From Actinomycetes bacterium (GTDB taxonomy: Bacteria; Actinomycetota; Actinomycetes; Propionibacteriales; Propionibacteriaceae), in NCBI GenBank assembly GCA_023419175.1, contig JAEZYG010000037.1:1-42440 (forward strand): DNA of 42,440 bases. Direction: 5' to 3'. A program made the position numbers and the translations under genes. The notes under the pieces are model-generated. The model did not search any database, was not told where the DNA came from, and saw only the letters and a program-made list of their open reading frames with translations. Positions 7,480 to 15,292 of this stretch are shown here, one piece after another. Positions within the stretch are counted from its first letter, which is position 1. Each line of letters begins with the position of its first letter.

Positions 7480-9309
7480 ATGGTGAACCTGCATATACGA
7501 GCAGTAGGCGCTCTCACACTCGGTGTGGCTGTCATGACGGCTCCGCTTACGGCCTATGCCCTATCGACCGAAGATGGCCGGGTTGCCACTATGAATGTGT
7601 CTACCAAGGATCAAGATCCCAGGCGAGAGGCTTTGACATATTTAGCTGAGCTCAATGAAGTGCGAGCTGGCACATATCGGGCTTTGACTCCAGCTCAGGT
7701 CGCACAGGCGAAAAACGAAGACTTCTCTACGTCGATCTATGAAGAGAAATTCTTTGACGCGAGCTATAGCGATGGTAAGCCTCGCTCGCCCTTGAAGGTC
7801 AACGATGATTTGATGAAATGGGCGCAGATACGAGCTGAAGAATTGGCATCGACCAATACGTTCAGTCACGATAACGTGTGGAATGGCGCTCCGACATGGG
7901 CATATATCGAGCAGGAAGGGAAGAAAAAGACCAATTTGCTCACCGCTCCCGGTTATGTCCCTGGCACTTTCATTGCGGGGCCGGAGAATTTGGCGAAGGT
8001 GTCACGCTCCTCTAGTTCCTATAGTCCGGTGCGCAGTTGGCATTCAGAATTAGACGCCGCGCCTGGCAACGATCGTCAAGGATATGGACATTATCTGACC
8101 AATCTGTCTCCTCTGGCGACGATGGCTGGTTTCGGTATCGCTTCTGCAGAAGATGGTTCGGTGTACTACGTCTTGGAGATCGCCTATAGCGATAGCGAAC
8201 CTGCCTACACGGTGGAAGAGGCATTAGCTGCCCTCGACAAGACGGAGGAAACTACTACCACCACCCCATCTGCTGTCGAAACATCTTCAGCGTCTCCTAG
8301 TGAATCGACCTCTGCTGACCCCAGTGAATCGGTCTCGCCAAGCGAAAGTTCAGGTTCAGAATCGACTGCTGAACAGACAGATCCTAAGGGGGATTCGTCT
8401 GAGAGCACATCACCATCTGCACAACCGAGTGAATCTGCCCCTGAGGTGAGCGAGTCTTCCCCGGCAGAGTCGGCAAGCCCATCTGCGAGCGCTACCACTA
8501 TCCCGTCTGCTCAACCTACAGATTCTGCTCAACCAAGCGAGTCGCAATCTGCTGCACCTAGTGACTCTTCCTCATCGAGTGAATCGAGTCGTCCCTCAGC
8601 TTCCGCTAGCGGTGAAGTGACCCCGTCTACGAGTGCCTCTGCTGATCCCAATGCCGAGAATTCCTCGGTGAGCGCTCAGCCCTCCGCAGAGTCCAACGTT
8701 TCTCTCTCGCCTTCAGCAGATGAATCGTTGCCGGTCAGCCCATCTACTTCCCCCTCGGATATTGCTCCTAGTCCAAGCGATACCGTCTCGTCCGCTCCCT
8801 CACTCCCGATATCGAGTGCATCAGATCAAGGTTCACAGCGAAATCCCCATATCGTGACGGATAAAGACATCGCCACGAGTTCCGCGACGATACGTATCTT
8901 TTTAGAGGGTTTTGCGCCGAATGAGAAGATCGATATCTACCTTCATTCCGACCCGATCTATCTGACCAGTGTGAATGCCGATAAGGAGGGGAAGGTTGAT
9001 GCTGAGCTGACTCTTCCCGCTGATGTTTCTTCTGGTGAGCATCATATTGTTGCGGTGGGTGTAGAGAGTGGAGAGGTGAGAATTCCTCTTACCATCGCTT
9101 CTGCTGTCGATGCGTCTGGTCGGTTAGATGGTTCGCAGTTTAGTGATGGTAGGGGTAATGATTCTTCTGCTCAGGTGGTGTCTTCGCCTAAGGATAAGAG
9201 GGGTGGCAAGTTCGCTCTTCCTTCTACTGGGGTGAGCGGGGTCCCAAGCTTTGCTCTGGTGTCTTTGGTGATTGCTTGTCTGGGTGCTGGTATCTACCGT
9301 CGTCGCTGA
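7480..9309 (+). CDS. LPxTG-anchored surface protein with CAP (SCP/PR1-like) domain and Ser-rich stalk
   Basis: This 609-residue protein has an N-terminal signal peptide ending near AYA-LS (residue ~27), then a CAP-type domain (~45-245) with FSHDNVW, GPENLA and SWHSELD resembling the family's His/Glu sites. Residues ~255-455 are a low-complexity Ser/Pro/Glu stalk of PSES-type repeats. A small beta-rich domain follows (~465-550), then the sorting signal LPSTG at 580-584, a hydrophobic helix and YRRR. A sortase would cleave LPST-G and link it to the cell wall; no sortase gene is in the window. Shine-Dalgarno AGAGGAG is only 2 bases from ATG 7480, so GTG 7483 may be the real start. A strong terminator follows. 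Confidence 0.85.
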   Translation: MVNLHIRAVGALTLGVAVMTAPLTAYALSTEDGRVATMNVSTKDQDPRREALTYLAELNEVRAGTYRALTPAQVAQAKNEDFSTSIYEEKFFDASYSDGKPRSPLKVNDDLMKWAQIRAEELASTNTFSHDNVWNGAPTWAYIEQEGKKKTNLLTAPGYVPGTFIAGPENLAKVSRSSSSYSPVRSWHSELDAAPGNDRQGYGHYLTNLSPLATMAGFGIASAEDGSVYYVLEIAYSDSEPAYTVEEALAALDKTEETTTTTPSAVETSSASPSESTSADPSESVSPSESSGSESTAEQTDPKGDSSESTSPSAQPSESAPEVSESSPAESASPSASATTIPSAQPTDSAQPSESQSAAPSDSSSSSESSRPSASASGEVTPSTSASADPNAENSSVSAQPSAESNVSLSPSADESLPVSPSTSPSDIAPSPSDTVSSAPSLPISSASDQGSQRNPHIVTDKDIATSSATIRIFLEGFAPNEKIDIYLHSDPIYLTSVNADKEGKVDAELTLPADVSSGEHHIVAVGVESGEVRIPLTIASAVDASGRLDGSQFSDGRGNDSSAQVVSSPKDKRGGKFALPSTGVSGVPSFALVSLVIACLGAGIYRRR

Positions 9310-9323
9310 TATAGGCGATTCCG

Positions 9324-9363
9324 CTCGTCTCCTCATCTATGTGAGATGGGGAGACGAGTTTTT
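9324..9363 (+). terminator. Rho-independent terminator after the LPxTG gene
   Basis: A 15-bp stem (9324-9338 with 9344-9358, one G-T pair) closes a 5-base loop and is followed by TTTTTATT. It lies 14 bases after the LPxTG protein stop codon. Confidence 0.92.
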
Positions 9364-9366
9364 ATT

Positions 9367-9540
9367 GCCCTTCTTACGATCGAGGTGGTACTCCAAGAGC
9401 GTCCAGAGTAAGGAATGGTCGGACTTGAGTCGTGATCTTGTCTATTTGATGTGGTTTGGGTGGTCAGAGATAGGAAATATCGTGTTCTTTCGCTGAGGAC
9501 GAACTAGGATATCTGCGTTCTATACAAAGATGGATCTGTC
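9367..9540. other. Intergenic spacer without recognised features
   Basis: I see no credible gene, strong promoter or hairpin in this stretch between the terminator and the next gene's ribosome-binding site. Frames crossing it are short and lack plausible start sites. Confidence 0.5.
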
Positions 9541-9552
9541 GAGGTGGCAGCG

Positions 9553-10773
9553 ATGGGTAAAGCAGATCTCTGTGGCGATGCGAATGAGATCGTCGATGAT
9601 GTGACCATCCCATATAGGCGAGGTCATTGCAGCTCAAAATGGGATCGACCCACTTCAATATGGGGAGATGAGATCATCTGCACGACCCTGGCAGAACCCG
9701 AAGTGATCGGCCCTCAAGCGATCCAAAAGGTTCTGATCGATAAAATCCGCTGCGGTTGTTTCGGATATACCGATGTTGATCCCGCCTTCGCAGATATCGT
9801 CCGTCAATGGATGAAACGTCGCCATGGATGGGTTCTGAATCCCCAAAGCGTTCTTTTTACGCCCAGATTGATTCAAGCGGTGACGGTTTTGAGCAGAGAA
9901 GTGCTCTCGTCATCTTCTCTCTTTGCGGAATTAGATCCCGCCTACGGGCCGATCGGCAATGCGTTGATCGCCAATGGGCATAGGAGAATTACCGCCACTC
10001 TCGCTATGGAAGATGGACGAGCTGTTCTCGATCTCAACGCTCTCGATAAGGTCTTTTCTCAATCGCCAGAACTTTTCATTCTCTGTTCTCCTCACAATCC
10101 CACCGGACGTTTGTGGACGAGAGAGGAACTTCGCCAGATCATCGTCAGATGTGTTGAATATAACGTCATGATTCTTAGCGACGAGGTTCATTCCGACCTT
10201 TGTCCTACTCATCGTCATCTGCCCACACAGATGGTCGCTGAGGAACTCTATGCTGCTGGTGAGATCTCGGCGATACCCACGATCCTGACCGGCGTGTCTC
10301 CTGCTAAAGGCTTTGGTATGGCTGGCATGGAAAGTGCGGCTCTGATCGTCAACGACGAAAATATCGCGAATGCTGTGAGCGGAGGAATGGCGAAGGCCGG
10401 AATGCTGAACGCGACATATCTGGCCATCCCCGCTTTTATCGCAGCGTGGACACAATGTGAGCCTTGGTTGGATTCCCTCAATGAGATGGTGGAGAAGAAT
10501 CGCTCTATCGCTACCGAGATCTTGAGCCAAGTCGATGGCGTACAGATTTGTCAGGCGGACGGAACCTATCTGCTGTGGGTAGAGATAGTAGATGATCGTC
10601 TTTGTCCTGAAGGAATTGTCGATTTTCTCGCACGAGAGGCTGGAGTTCTTGTCAGCGCAGGGACGGAATATGGGGAAAGCTATCATCGCTGGTTCCGTAT
10701 GAGTATCGCGATGCCTCCTGAACAGATGCGTACCATTTGTACGCGGATTGTCGATGCTTTGGCAATCCGCTGA
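9553..10773 (+). CDS. PatB/MalY-type PLP-dependent C-S lyase (cystathionine beta-lyase-like aminotransferase)
   Basis: The 406-residue protein is a fold-type I PLP enzyme of the MalY/PatB group. It shows CSPHNPTGRLW (substrate/PLP contact), LSDEVHSDL (PLP aspartate) and the Schiff-base lysine K252 in GVSPAKGFGMAG; the family more usually has SxxKTFN, so the context is slightly altered. The C-terminal part has GTYLLWVE and the arginine region HRWFRMSIAMP. MalY/PatB enzymes cleave cystathionine or cysteine conjugates to a thiol, pyruvate and ammonia. GAGGTGG at 9541-9547 selects ATG 9553. A methyltransferase gene follows after 33 bases; S-compound metabolism may link them, but that is speculation. 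Confidence 0.82.
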   Translation: MGKADLCGDANEIVDDVTIPYRRGHCSSKWDRPTSIWGDEIICTTLAEPEVIGPQAIQKVLIDKIRCGCFGYTDVDPAFADIVRQWMKRRHGWVLNPQSVLFTPRLIQAVTVLSREVLSSSSLFAELDPAYGPIGNALIANGHRRITATLAMEDGRAVLDLNALDKVFSQSPELFILCSPHNPTGRLWTREELRQIIVRCVEYNVMILSDEVHSDLCPTHRHLPTQMVAEELYAAGEISAIPTILTGVSPAKGFGMAGMESAALIVNDENIANAVSGGMAKAGMLNATYLAIPAFIAAWTQCEPWLDSLNEMVEKNRSIATEILSQVDGVQICQADGTYLLWVEIVDDRLCPEGIVDFLAREAGVLVSAGTEYGESYHRWFRMSIAMPPEQMRTICTRIVDALAIR

Positions 10774-10806
10774 TAGCGTGGAGTGGAGGCATAGCGAGGA
10801 GGAACG

Positions 10807-11394
10807 ATGACTGATCACCCTTTCGTCGAGCAATGGAATGACGATTCGCGTCACTATCCACTCGTCGCTGAGGCGATCAGCAGGTGTCATCGGGTCATCG
10901 ATCTTGGTTGCGGTGAGGGCGTTCTCAGCCGTTACCTTGCCTCCCTCGGACATGAAGTGATCGGTATCGATAGCGATCCGTCAATCATCGCCTCCGACGA
11001 AGAAAACTGTCATTTCCTCCTTGCCGATGCGACCAATCTTCCATTCGGACCTGCATCATGTGATGCTGTGGTCAGCGTCAATGCGATCCATCACACGTCG
11101 ATTCGGCATGTTCTGGCAGAAGGCAGACGGTTGCTCGCGCCCGGAGGGAAGATCGTCATCATCGATAGATATGCGGCAAAAAACCCTCTCGATTGGTGGC
11201 GTATTCCGCTGTCATATGTGGAAAGTTTCGCTTCTTCTTTCTCGAAAAGGCGGTGGATGTCGTCCGCTCGAACCTGCCGTCCGTCATTGGGATATGGGCA
11301 GACGAAAGAGGAAGTTGAACAGATTCTTCCCGGCGGAATATGGAGGCGTCTTCCCACTGTTCGCTATATGGTCGTCTGGGAAAGCGAACGATAA
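10807..11394 (+). CDS. Class I SAM-dependent methyltransferase
   Basis: A 195-residue protein with a Rossmann-type methyltransferase core: motif I VIDLGCGEGVLSRYLASLG (residues ~29-47), the acidic end of strand 2 GIDSDP, motif II-like LLADATNLPFGPASCDAVV and NAIHHTSIRHVLAEGRRLLAPGGKI. This is the UbiE/Methyltransf_11 pattern. The substrate cannot be told from sequence. GAGGAG (10796-10801) gives good support for ATG 10807. It probably shares a transcript with the upstream PLP enzyme. Confidence 0.8.
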   Translation: MTDHPFVEQWNDDSRHYPLVAEAISRCHRVIDLGCGEGVLSRYLASLGHEVIGIDSDPSIIASDEENCHFLLADATNLPFGPASCDAVVSVNAIHHTSIRHVLAEGRRLLAPGGKIVIIDRYAAKNPLDWWRIPLSYVESFASSFSKRRWMSSARTCRPSLGYGQTKEEVEQILPGGIWRRLPTVRYMVVWESER

Positions 11395-11401
11395 ATTAAG
11401 G

Positions 11402-11437
11402 TTTACCTTCGTCAATAAAAAGTTCTGACAAGGTAAA
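11402..11437. repeat. Inverted repeat after the methyltransferase gene
   Basis: TTTACCTT (11402-11409) and AAGGTAAA (11430-11437) are perfect 8-base arms around a 20-base AT-rich centre. It is followed by purines, not a T-run, so it is a weak terminator candidate at best and may be a regulator site for the pnt genes. The rest of spacer 11438-11526 is AT/purine-rich with no other feature seen. Confidence 0.3.
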
Positions 11438-11526
11438 AAGAAAAAGCTGAATGGGAATAAGAAACGCGAAAAGCTGAGATCAAGAGATCTCGCAGATTCC
11501 ATTTTCTTTGTTCATTATCTGCGGAC

Positions 11527-11532
11527 TAATCT
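11527..11532 (+). promoter_or_regulatory. Candidate -10 hexamer of leaderless pntA mRNA
   Basis: TAATCT lies exactly 6 bases before ATG 11539, and no Shine-Dalgarno sequence is present in the preceding 20 bases. This is the arrangement seen for leaderless transcripts in actinobacteria. Confidence 0.5.
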
Positions 11533-11538
11533 GATCCC

Positions 11539-13092
11539 ATGAGGATAGCTATTCCACGTGAATCCCTTCCTGGGGAAAACCGGGTAGCTGCGACTCCAAA
11601 GACGGTTCCGCAGCTTATCAAAATGGGATATCACGTCATCGTCGAACAAGGAGCAGGAACGCGAGCCGCCTATCTAGACGAGGCATATCGCGAAGCCGGA
11701 GCTGAGATTGCCGCCGATCCCCATGAGATATGGGGGAGCGATATCGTCTTGGCGGTCAATGAACCCACCCCCGAGCAATTGGAGATGATGCGTGAAGACG
11801 CTACGCTCATCACCTTCCTCTATCCGAGACAGAATCCGCAGCTTTTAGAGGAATTACAAAAGCGCAAAGTGATCGCCTTGTCCATGGATATGGTGCCGCG
11901 TATCTCGCGAGCTCAGTCCATGGACGCTTTGTCGTCTATGGCGAATATCTCGGGGTATCGAGCTGTCGTTGAAGCCTCCCATGCCTTTGGACGAACCTTC
12001 GGCGGACAGGTGACGGCAGCCGGAAAAGTTCCTCCAGCTAAGGTATTCGTCATCGGAACAGGCGTTGCCGGTCTGGCAGCAATCGGTGCAGCCAATTCCA
12101 TGGGCGCTGAGGTCTATGCCACAGATGTGCGTCCCGAAACCGCAGAACAAGTCGAATCCATGGGCGCTCGATTCCTCAAAGTTAAGACGGGAAGCGACGA
12201 TCAAGGTGTCAGCTCTGATGGCTATGCCAAAGAAACCAGCGATGATTACAACAGACGTGCTGGTGAACTCTATGCCGAGCAAGCCCGTAGCGTCGATATC
12301 ATCATCACCACTGCGGCGATACCTGGAAAGCCATCTCCTAAACTCATCACCGCCGAGATGGTTCAGTCTATGAAACCCGGTTCGATCATCGTCGATTTGG
12401 CGGCTCTTGGAGGGGGTAACTGCGAGCTGACCCGTCCAGGGGAAAGCTATATCACCGATAACGGTGTGACGATCATCGGATATACCGACCTGCCCAGTCG
12501 TCTGCCTGCACAATCCAGTCAGCTCTATGCCACCAATCTTGTCAATTTATTAAAGCTGTTGACTCCTGAAGCAGATGGACAACCGGTCATCGATTTCGCA
12601 GACGAGGTCATCCGCAATATGACCGTGGTCTGTCGAGGAGAGATCACCTTCCCGCCGCCGCCGATCCAAGTCTCGGCAGCTCCTAGTCCTGCGACGACTG
12701 CCAAAACCGATGTGCAAGCTCCTATCGAGCAGCGAGCTCCTCGTCCGTGGTGGGTGAGTTTCGTCATCACCGCTTTCGGCGCGGTGGCTTTGGTGGCGGC
12801 GTTGACCTTTGCCCCGCATAGTTTCGTCTCCCTCTTCGGCATCTTCGCCCTCGCTTTGGTCGTGGGCTATTACGTCGTATGGAATGTGACAGCGGCTCTT
12901 CACACTCCTTTGATGAGCGTGACCAATGCGGTCAGCGGCATCATCGTGGTGGGTGCGATCAGTCAAATGGGTAGCGATTCCGTAGCGGTCATCATCATCG
13001 CAGTGATCGCAGTCTTGATTGCAAGTATCAATATTTTCGGTGGATTCACCGTCACCGAACGTATGCTTCAGATGTTTAAGAAGAAGGACTGA
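11539..13092 (+). CDS. pntA: NAD(P) transhydrogenase subunit alpha
   Basis: The 517-residue protein is the fused alpha subunit. Domain I (residues ~1-375) binds NAD(H), with the alanine-dehydrogenase-like opening RIAIPRESLPGENRVAATP and a Rossmann glycine motif VIGTGVAGLAAIGAANSMGA. A proline/alanine linker leads to about four C-terminal membrane helices (from ~400). With PntB it couples hydride transfer from NADH to NADP+ to proton inflow at the membrane, supplying NADPH. Some actinobacteria split this gene in two; here it is a single E. coli-like chain. It appears leaderless. pntB begins 5 bases after the stop. Confidence 0.95.
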   Translation: MRIAIPRESLPGENRVAATPKTVPQLIKMGYHVIVEQGAGTRAAYLDEAYREAGAEIAADPHEIWGSDIVLAVNEPTPEQLEMMREDATLITFLYPRQNPQLLEELQKRKVIALSMDMVPRISRAQSMDALSSMANISGYRAVVEASHAFGRTFGGQVTAAGKVPPAKVFVIGTGVAGLAAIGAANSMGAEVYATDVRPETAEQVESMGARFLKVKTGSDDQGVSSDGYAKETSDDYNRRAGELYAEQARSVDIIITTAAIPGKPSPKLITAEMVQSMKPGSIIVDLAALGGGNCELTRPGESYITDNGVTIIGYTDLPSRLPAQSSQLYATNLVNLLKLLTPEADGQPVIDFADEVIRNMTVVCRGEITFPPPPIQVSAAPSPATTAKTDVQAPIEQRAPRPWWVSFVITAFGAVALVAALTFAPHSFVSLFGIFALALVVGYYVVWNVTAALHTPLMSVTNAVSGIIVVGAISQMGSDSVAVIIIAVIAVLIASINIFGGFTVTERMLQMFKKKD

Positions 13093-13097
13093 TCGTC

Positions 13098-14564
13098 GTG
13101 TTAGCCAATTTTGTACAAGCCAGCTATATCGTCGCCGGTCTGCTCTTCATCTTTGCACTGGCCGGACTGTCCAAACATGAAAGCGCCAAACGCGGCAATG
13201 CTTTCGGTATTTGCGGAATGATCATCGCAGTGGTCGCCACTGTGGTTGCCGCTCTTGCTCCCGAATCCTGGCGTGGGGAGAGATGGGCTGAGATCATGCC
13301 CAGCTTCATCGCTCGTATCGGCGTGGTACCCGCTCTCTTGCTCGTCTTGGCAATCGTGATCGGTGCCGCTATCGGCGTGGTGAAGGCTCTACGCGTCGAG
13401 ATGACGGGGATGCCGCAATTGATCGCCCAATTGCATAGCTTCGTCGGTCTCGCGGCTGTCCTCATCGGATTCAATGTCTTCATCGAATTGAAAAAGACTC
13501 TCGCCGCTGGGGGAACTATCGAAGCTCCCGGTTTCCATCTCGCCGAGATATGGATCGGTGTCTTCATCGGCGCTGTGACCTTTACAGGTTCGATCGTGGC
13601 ATGGGGTAAGTTGGCGGAAAAGATCTCGGCGAAACCTCTCATGTTGCCGATGCGCAATCTGCTCAACTTGGTCGTAGTAGTCGGCATCGTCGCGTGTGGT
13701 ATCTGGTTCCAGCATTCCCATAGCTACCTACCACTTGTCATCTTGACAGCGCTCAGCCTCTTCCTCGGGTTGCATCTGGTTGCCGCTATCGGCGGTGCTG
13801 ACATGCCGGTGGTCATCTCGATGCTCAATAGCTATTCCGGTTTCGCAGCGGCCTTCTCTGGCTTCAGCCTTGGGATGGATGTCCTCATCATCACAGGTGC
13901 TCTCGTCGGTGCTTCCGGTGCGATTCTGAGCTATATCATGTGTAAGGCGATGAACCGTTCCTTCATCTCGGTGATTCTCGGCGGTTTCGGTACCACCTCG
14001 GCGTCTTCGTCCGCTGAAGAACAAGGAGAGATCCGTGAGATCAGCGCTGAACAACTCGCTGAAGAACTCGCTCAGGCATCTTCGGTGATGATTACCCCCG
14101 GTTATGGCATGGCAGTCGCCCAGGCTCAATATCCGGTCGCTGAATTGACCAAACGTCTCTCCGATGCAGGTGTGGACGTGCGTTTCGCTATCCATCCGGT
14201 TGCTGGACGTTTGCCCGGACATATGAACGTCCTCCTTGCAGAAGCTCACGTTCCCTATGATGTGGTCTTTGAAATGGACGAAGTGAATGATGATTTCGCC
14301 GATGTGGACGTGGTTTTGGTCATCGGAGCGAATGATACGGTCAACCCCTCAGCGATGGAGGCGGGAACTCCGATTTCGGGAATGCCAGTTCTTCATGTCT
14401 GGGAATCCAAGAAGGTGATCGTTTTCAAACGTTCGATGAAACCCGGATATGCCGGCGTGGAGAATCCGCTCTTCTTCAATGAGAATACGTGGATGCTCTT
14501 TGGAGATGCCAAGGCGTCGGTTGATGCGATCAATACAGCTCTGTCCGCTCAGGTGAAAGCCTAG
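13098..14564 (+). CDS. pntB: NAD(P) transhydrogenase subunit beta
   Basis: The 488-residue beta subunit has eight to nine hydrophobic helices (residues ~5-300) and a C-terminal NADP(H)-binding domain III. The latter begins MITPGYGMAVAQAQYPVAEL, continues with FAIHPVAGRLPGHMNVLLAEA and VVLVIGANDTVNP, and ends KRSMKPGYAGVENPLFF, all hallmark PntB segments. The start GTG 13098 lies 5 bases after the pntA stop; AAGAAGGA at the end of pntA can serve as ribosome site. Transcription of the pair probably ends at the hairpin just downstream. Confidence 0.95.
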   Translation: MLANFVQASYIVAGLLFIFALAGLSKHESAKRGNAFGICGMIIAVVATVVAALAPESWRGERWAEIMPSFIARIGVVPALLLVLAIVIGAAIGVVKALRVEMTGMPQLIAQLHSFVGLAAVLIGFNVFIELKKTLAAGGTIEAPGFHLAEIWIGVFIGAVTFTGSIVAWGKLAEKISAKPLMLPMRNLLNLVVVVGIVACGIWFQHSHSYLPLVILTALSLFLGLHLVAAIGGADMPVVISMLNSYSGFAAAFSGFSLGMDVLIITGALVGASGAILSYIMCKAMNRSFISVILGGFGTTSASSSAEEQGEIREISAEQLAEELAQASSVMITPGYGMAVAQAQYPVAELTKRLSDAGVDVRFAIHPVAGRLPGHMNVLLAEAHVPYDVVFEMDEVNDDFADVDVVLVIGANDTVNPSAMEAGTPISGMPVLHVWESKKVIVFKRSMKPGYAGVENPLFFNENTWMLFGDAKASVDAINTALSAQVKA

Positions 14565-14582
14565 ATAGGGACATATAGATGA

Positions 14583-14613
14583 GGGGGACGGTTGAAACCG
14601 TCCCCCTTGTTAA
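14583..14613 (+). terminator. Rho-independent terminator after pntB
   Basis: GGGGGACGGT (14583-14592) pairs perfectly with ACCGTCCCCC (14597-14606) around a TGAA loop and is followed by TTGTTAATT. It separates pntB from the convergent histidine phosphatase. Confidence 0.85.
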
Positions 14614-14626
14614 TTCTCATGTGCGA

Positions 14627-15217
14627 TCAGTCGATCGTTTCATCAGCCCAGCGGATACAGCGCCAACCTGTATCCATATCGCCTTCTAATTCCACTATCG
14701 AGGTATTGAAAAGGCGTCCGGGTTCGTCATCCCAGCTCAGATTCGTAACACGGGTGATCGTCCAGGTGCGAATGGCAGAGGCATGGGAAAAGACCGCTAC
14801 GCAAGAATAGCCACCACTACAGATACGCGAGATCGCCTGATCGTAGCGAGTGAAGAATTCCCGTCCGCTTTCCGCTCCTTGGAGACGAGAATCGAGATCG
14901 TCACGCCAGGCATGAATGGCGTTCACATAGGCTCTGTAATCATGCGATCCCTGCTCGATACCAGCAGTGATCTCGCGCAGACCCGAGAGTTGGTGGATAC
15001 TCATTGTAAGAGCCGTAGCTAATGGCTGGGCTGTTTGCACAGCCCTGGTGATATCGGACGAATAGATCGCCTCGATTGGTTCTGCGGACAAGCGCTCCAC
15101 CAAAGCATCAGCCTGTTCGAAGCCGGTCTCGTTAAGGGACGGACCTGGATATTGAGCATCCAAAATATGGTGCTTATTGGAATCGGTTTCGCCATGGCGA
15201 ATCAATAACATACGCAC
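14627..15217 (-). CDS. Histidine phosphatase family protein (phosphoglycerate mutase-like)
   Basis: The 196-residue protein starts MRMLLIRHGETDSN, the RHG catalytic motif of the histidine phosphatase superfamily. It also has the usual YSSDITRAVQTAQPLA, the acidic region LREITAGIEQG (with the proton-donor glutamate) and the second histidine in VAVFSHASAIRTW. Substrates in this family range from sugar phosphates to cofactor precursors, so no specific name is given. GTG 15217 is favoured because a TAGGCT hexamer lies 6 bases upstream; ATG 15211 would shorten it by two residues. It lies 75 bases downstream of malQ on the same strand but has its own apparent promoter. Confidence 0.82.
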   Translation of the reverse strand: MRMLLIRHGETDSNKHHILDAQYPGPSLNETGFEQADALVERLSAEPIEAIYSSDITRAVQTAQPLATALTMSIHQLSGLREITAGIEQGSHDYRAYVNAIHAWRDDLDSRLQGAESGREFFTRYDQAISRICSGGYSCVAVFSHASAIRTWTITRVTNLSWDDEPGRLFNTSIVELEGDMDTGWRCIRWADETID

Positions 15218-15223
15218 GCTGAC

Positions 15224-15229
15224 AGCCTA
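15224..15229 (-). promoter_or_regulatory. Candidate -10 hexamer of the leaderless histidine phosphatase mRNA
   Basis: On the minus strand TAGGCT is followed by 6 bases (GTCAGC) and GTG 15217. No other ribosome-binding sequence is present. Confidence 0.45.
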
Positions 15230-15292
15230 ACTGAGGGATAAGCCACTTAGGCAAATCTCACGATGGTTAGTAGATATATCGCCCGATGATCT

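Noticed and set aside
8230..8820. A true tandem DNA repeat in the LPxTG gene
   Set aside because: The PSES-like units vary in length and in codons; it is low-complexity protein sequence rather than a regular DNA repeat.
9931..10953. A 340-codon open frame antisense to the PatB-like gene
   Set aside because: The sense protein has a full PLP-enzyme motif set, and the antisense frame lacks a start signal and any family resemblance.
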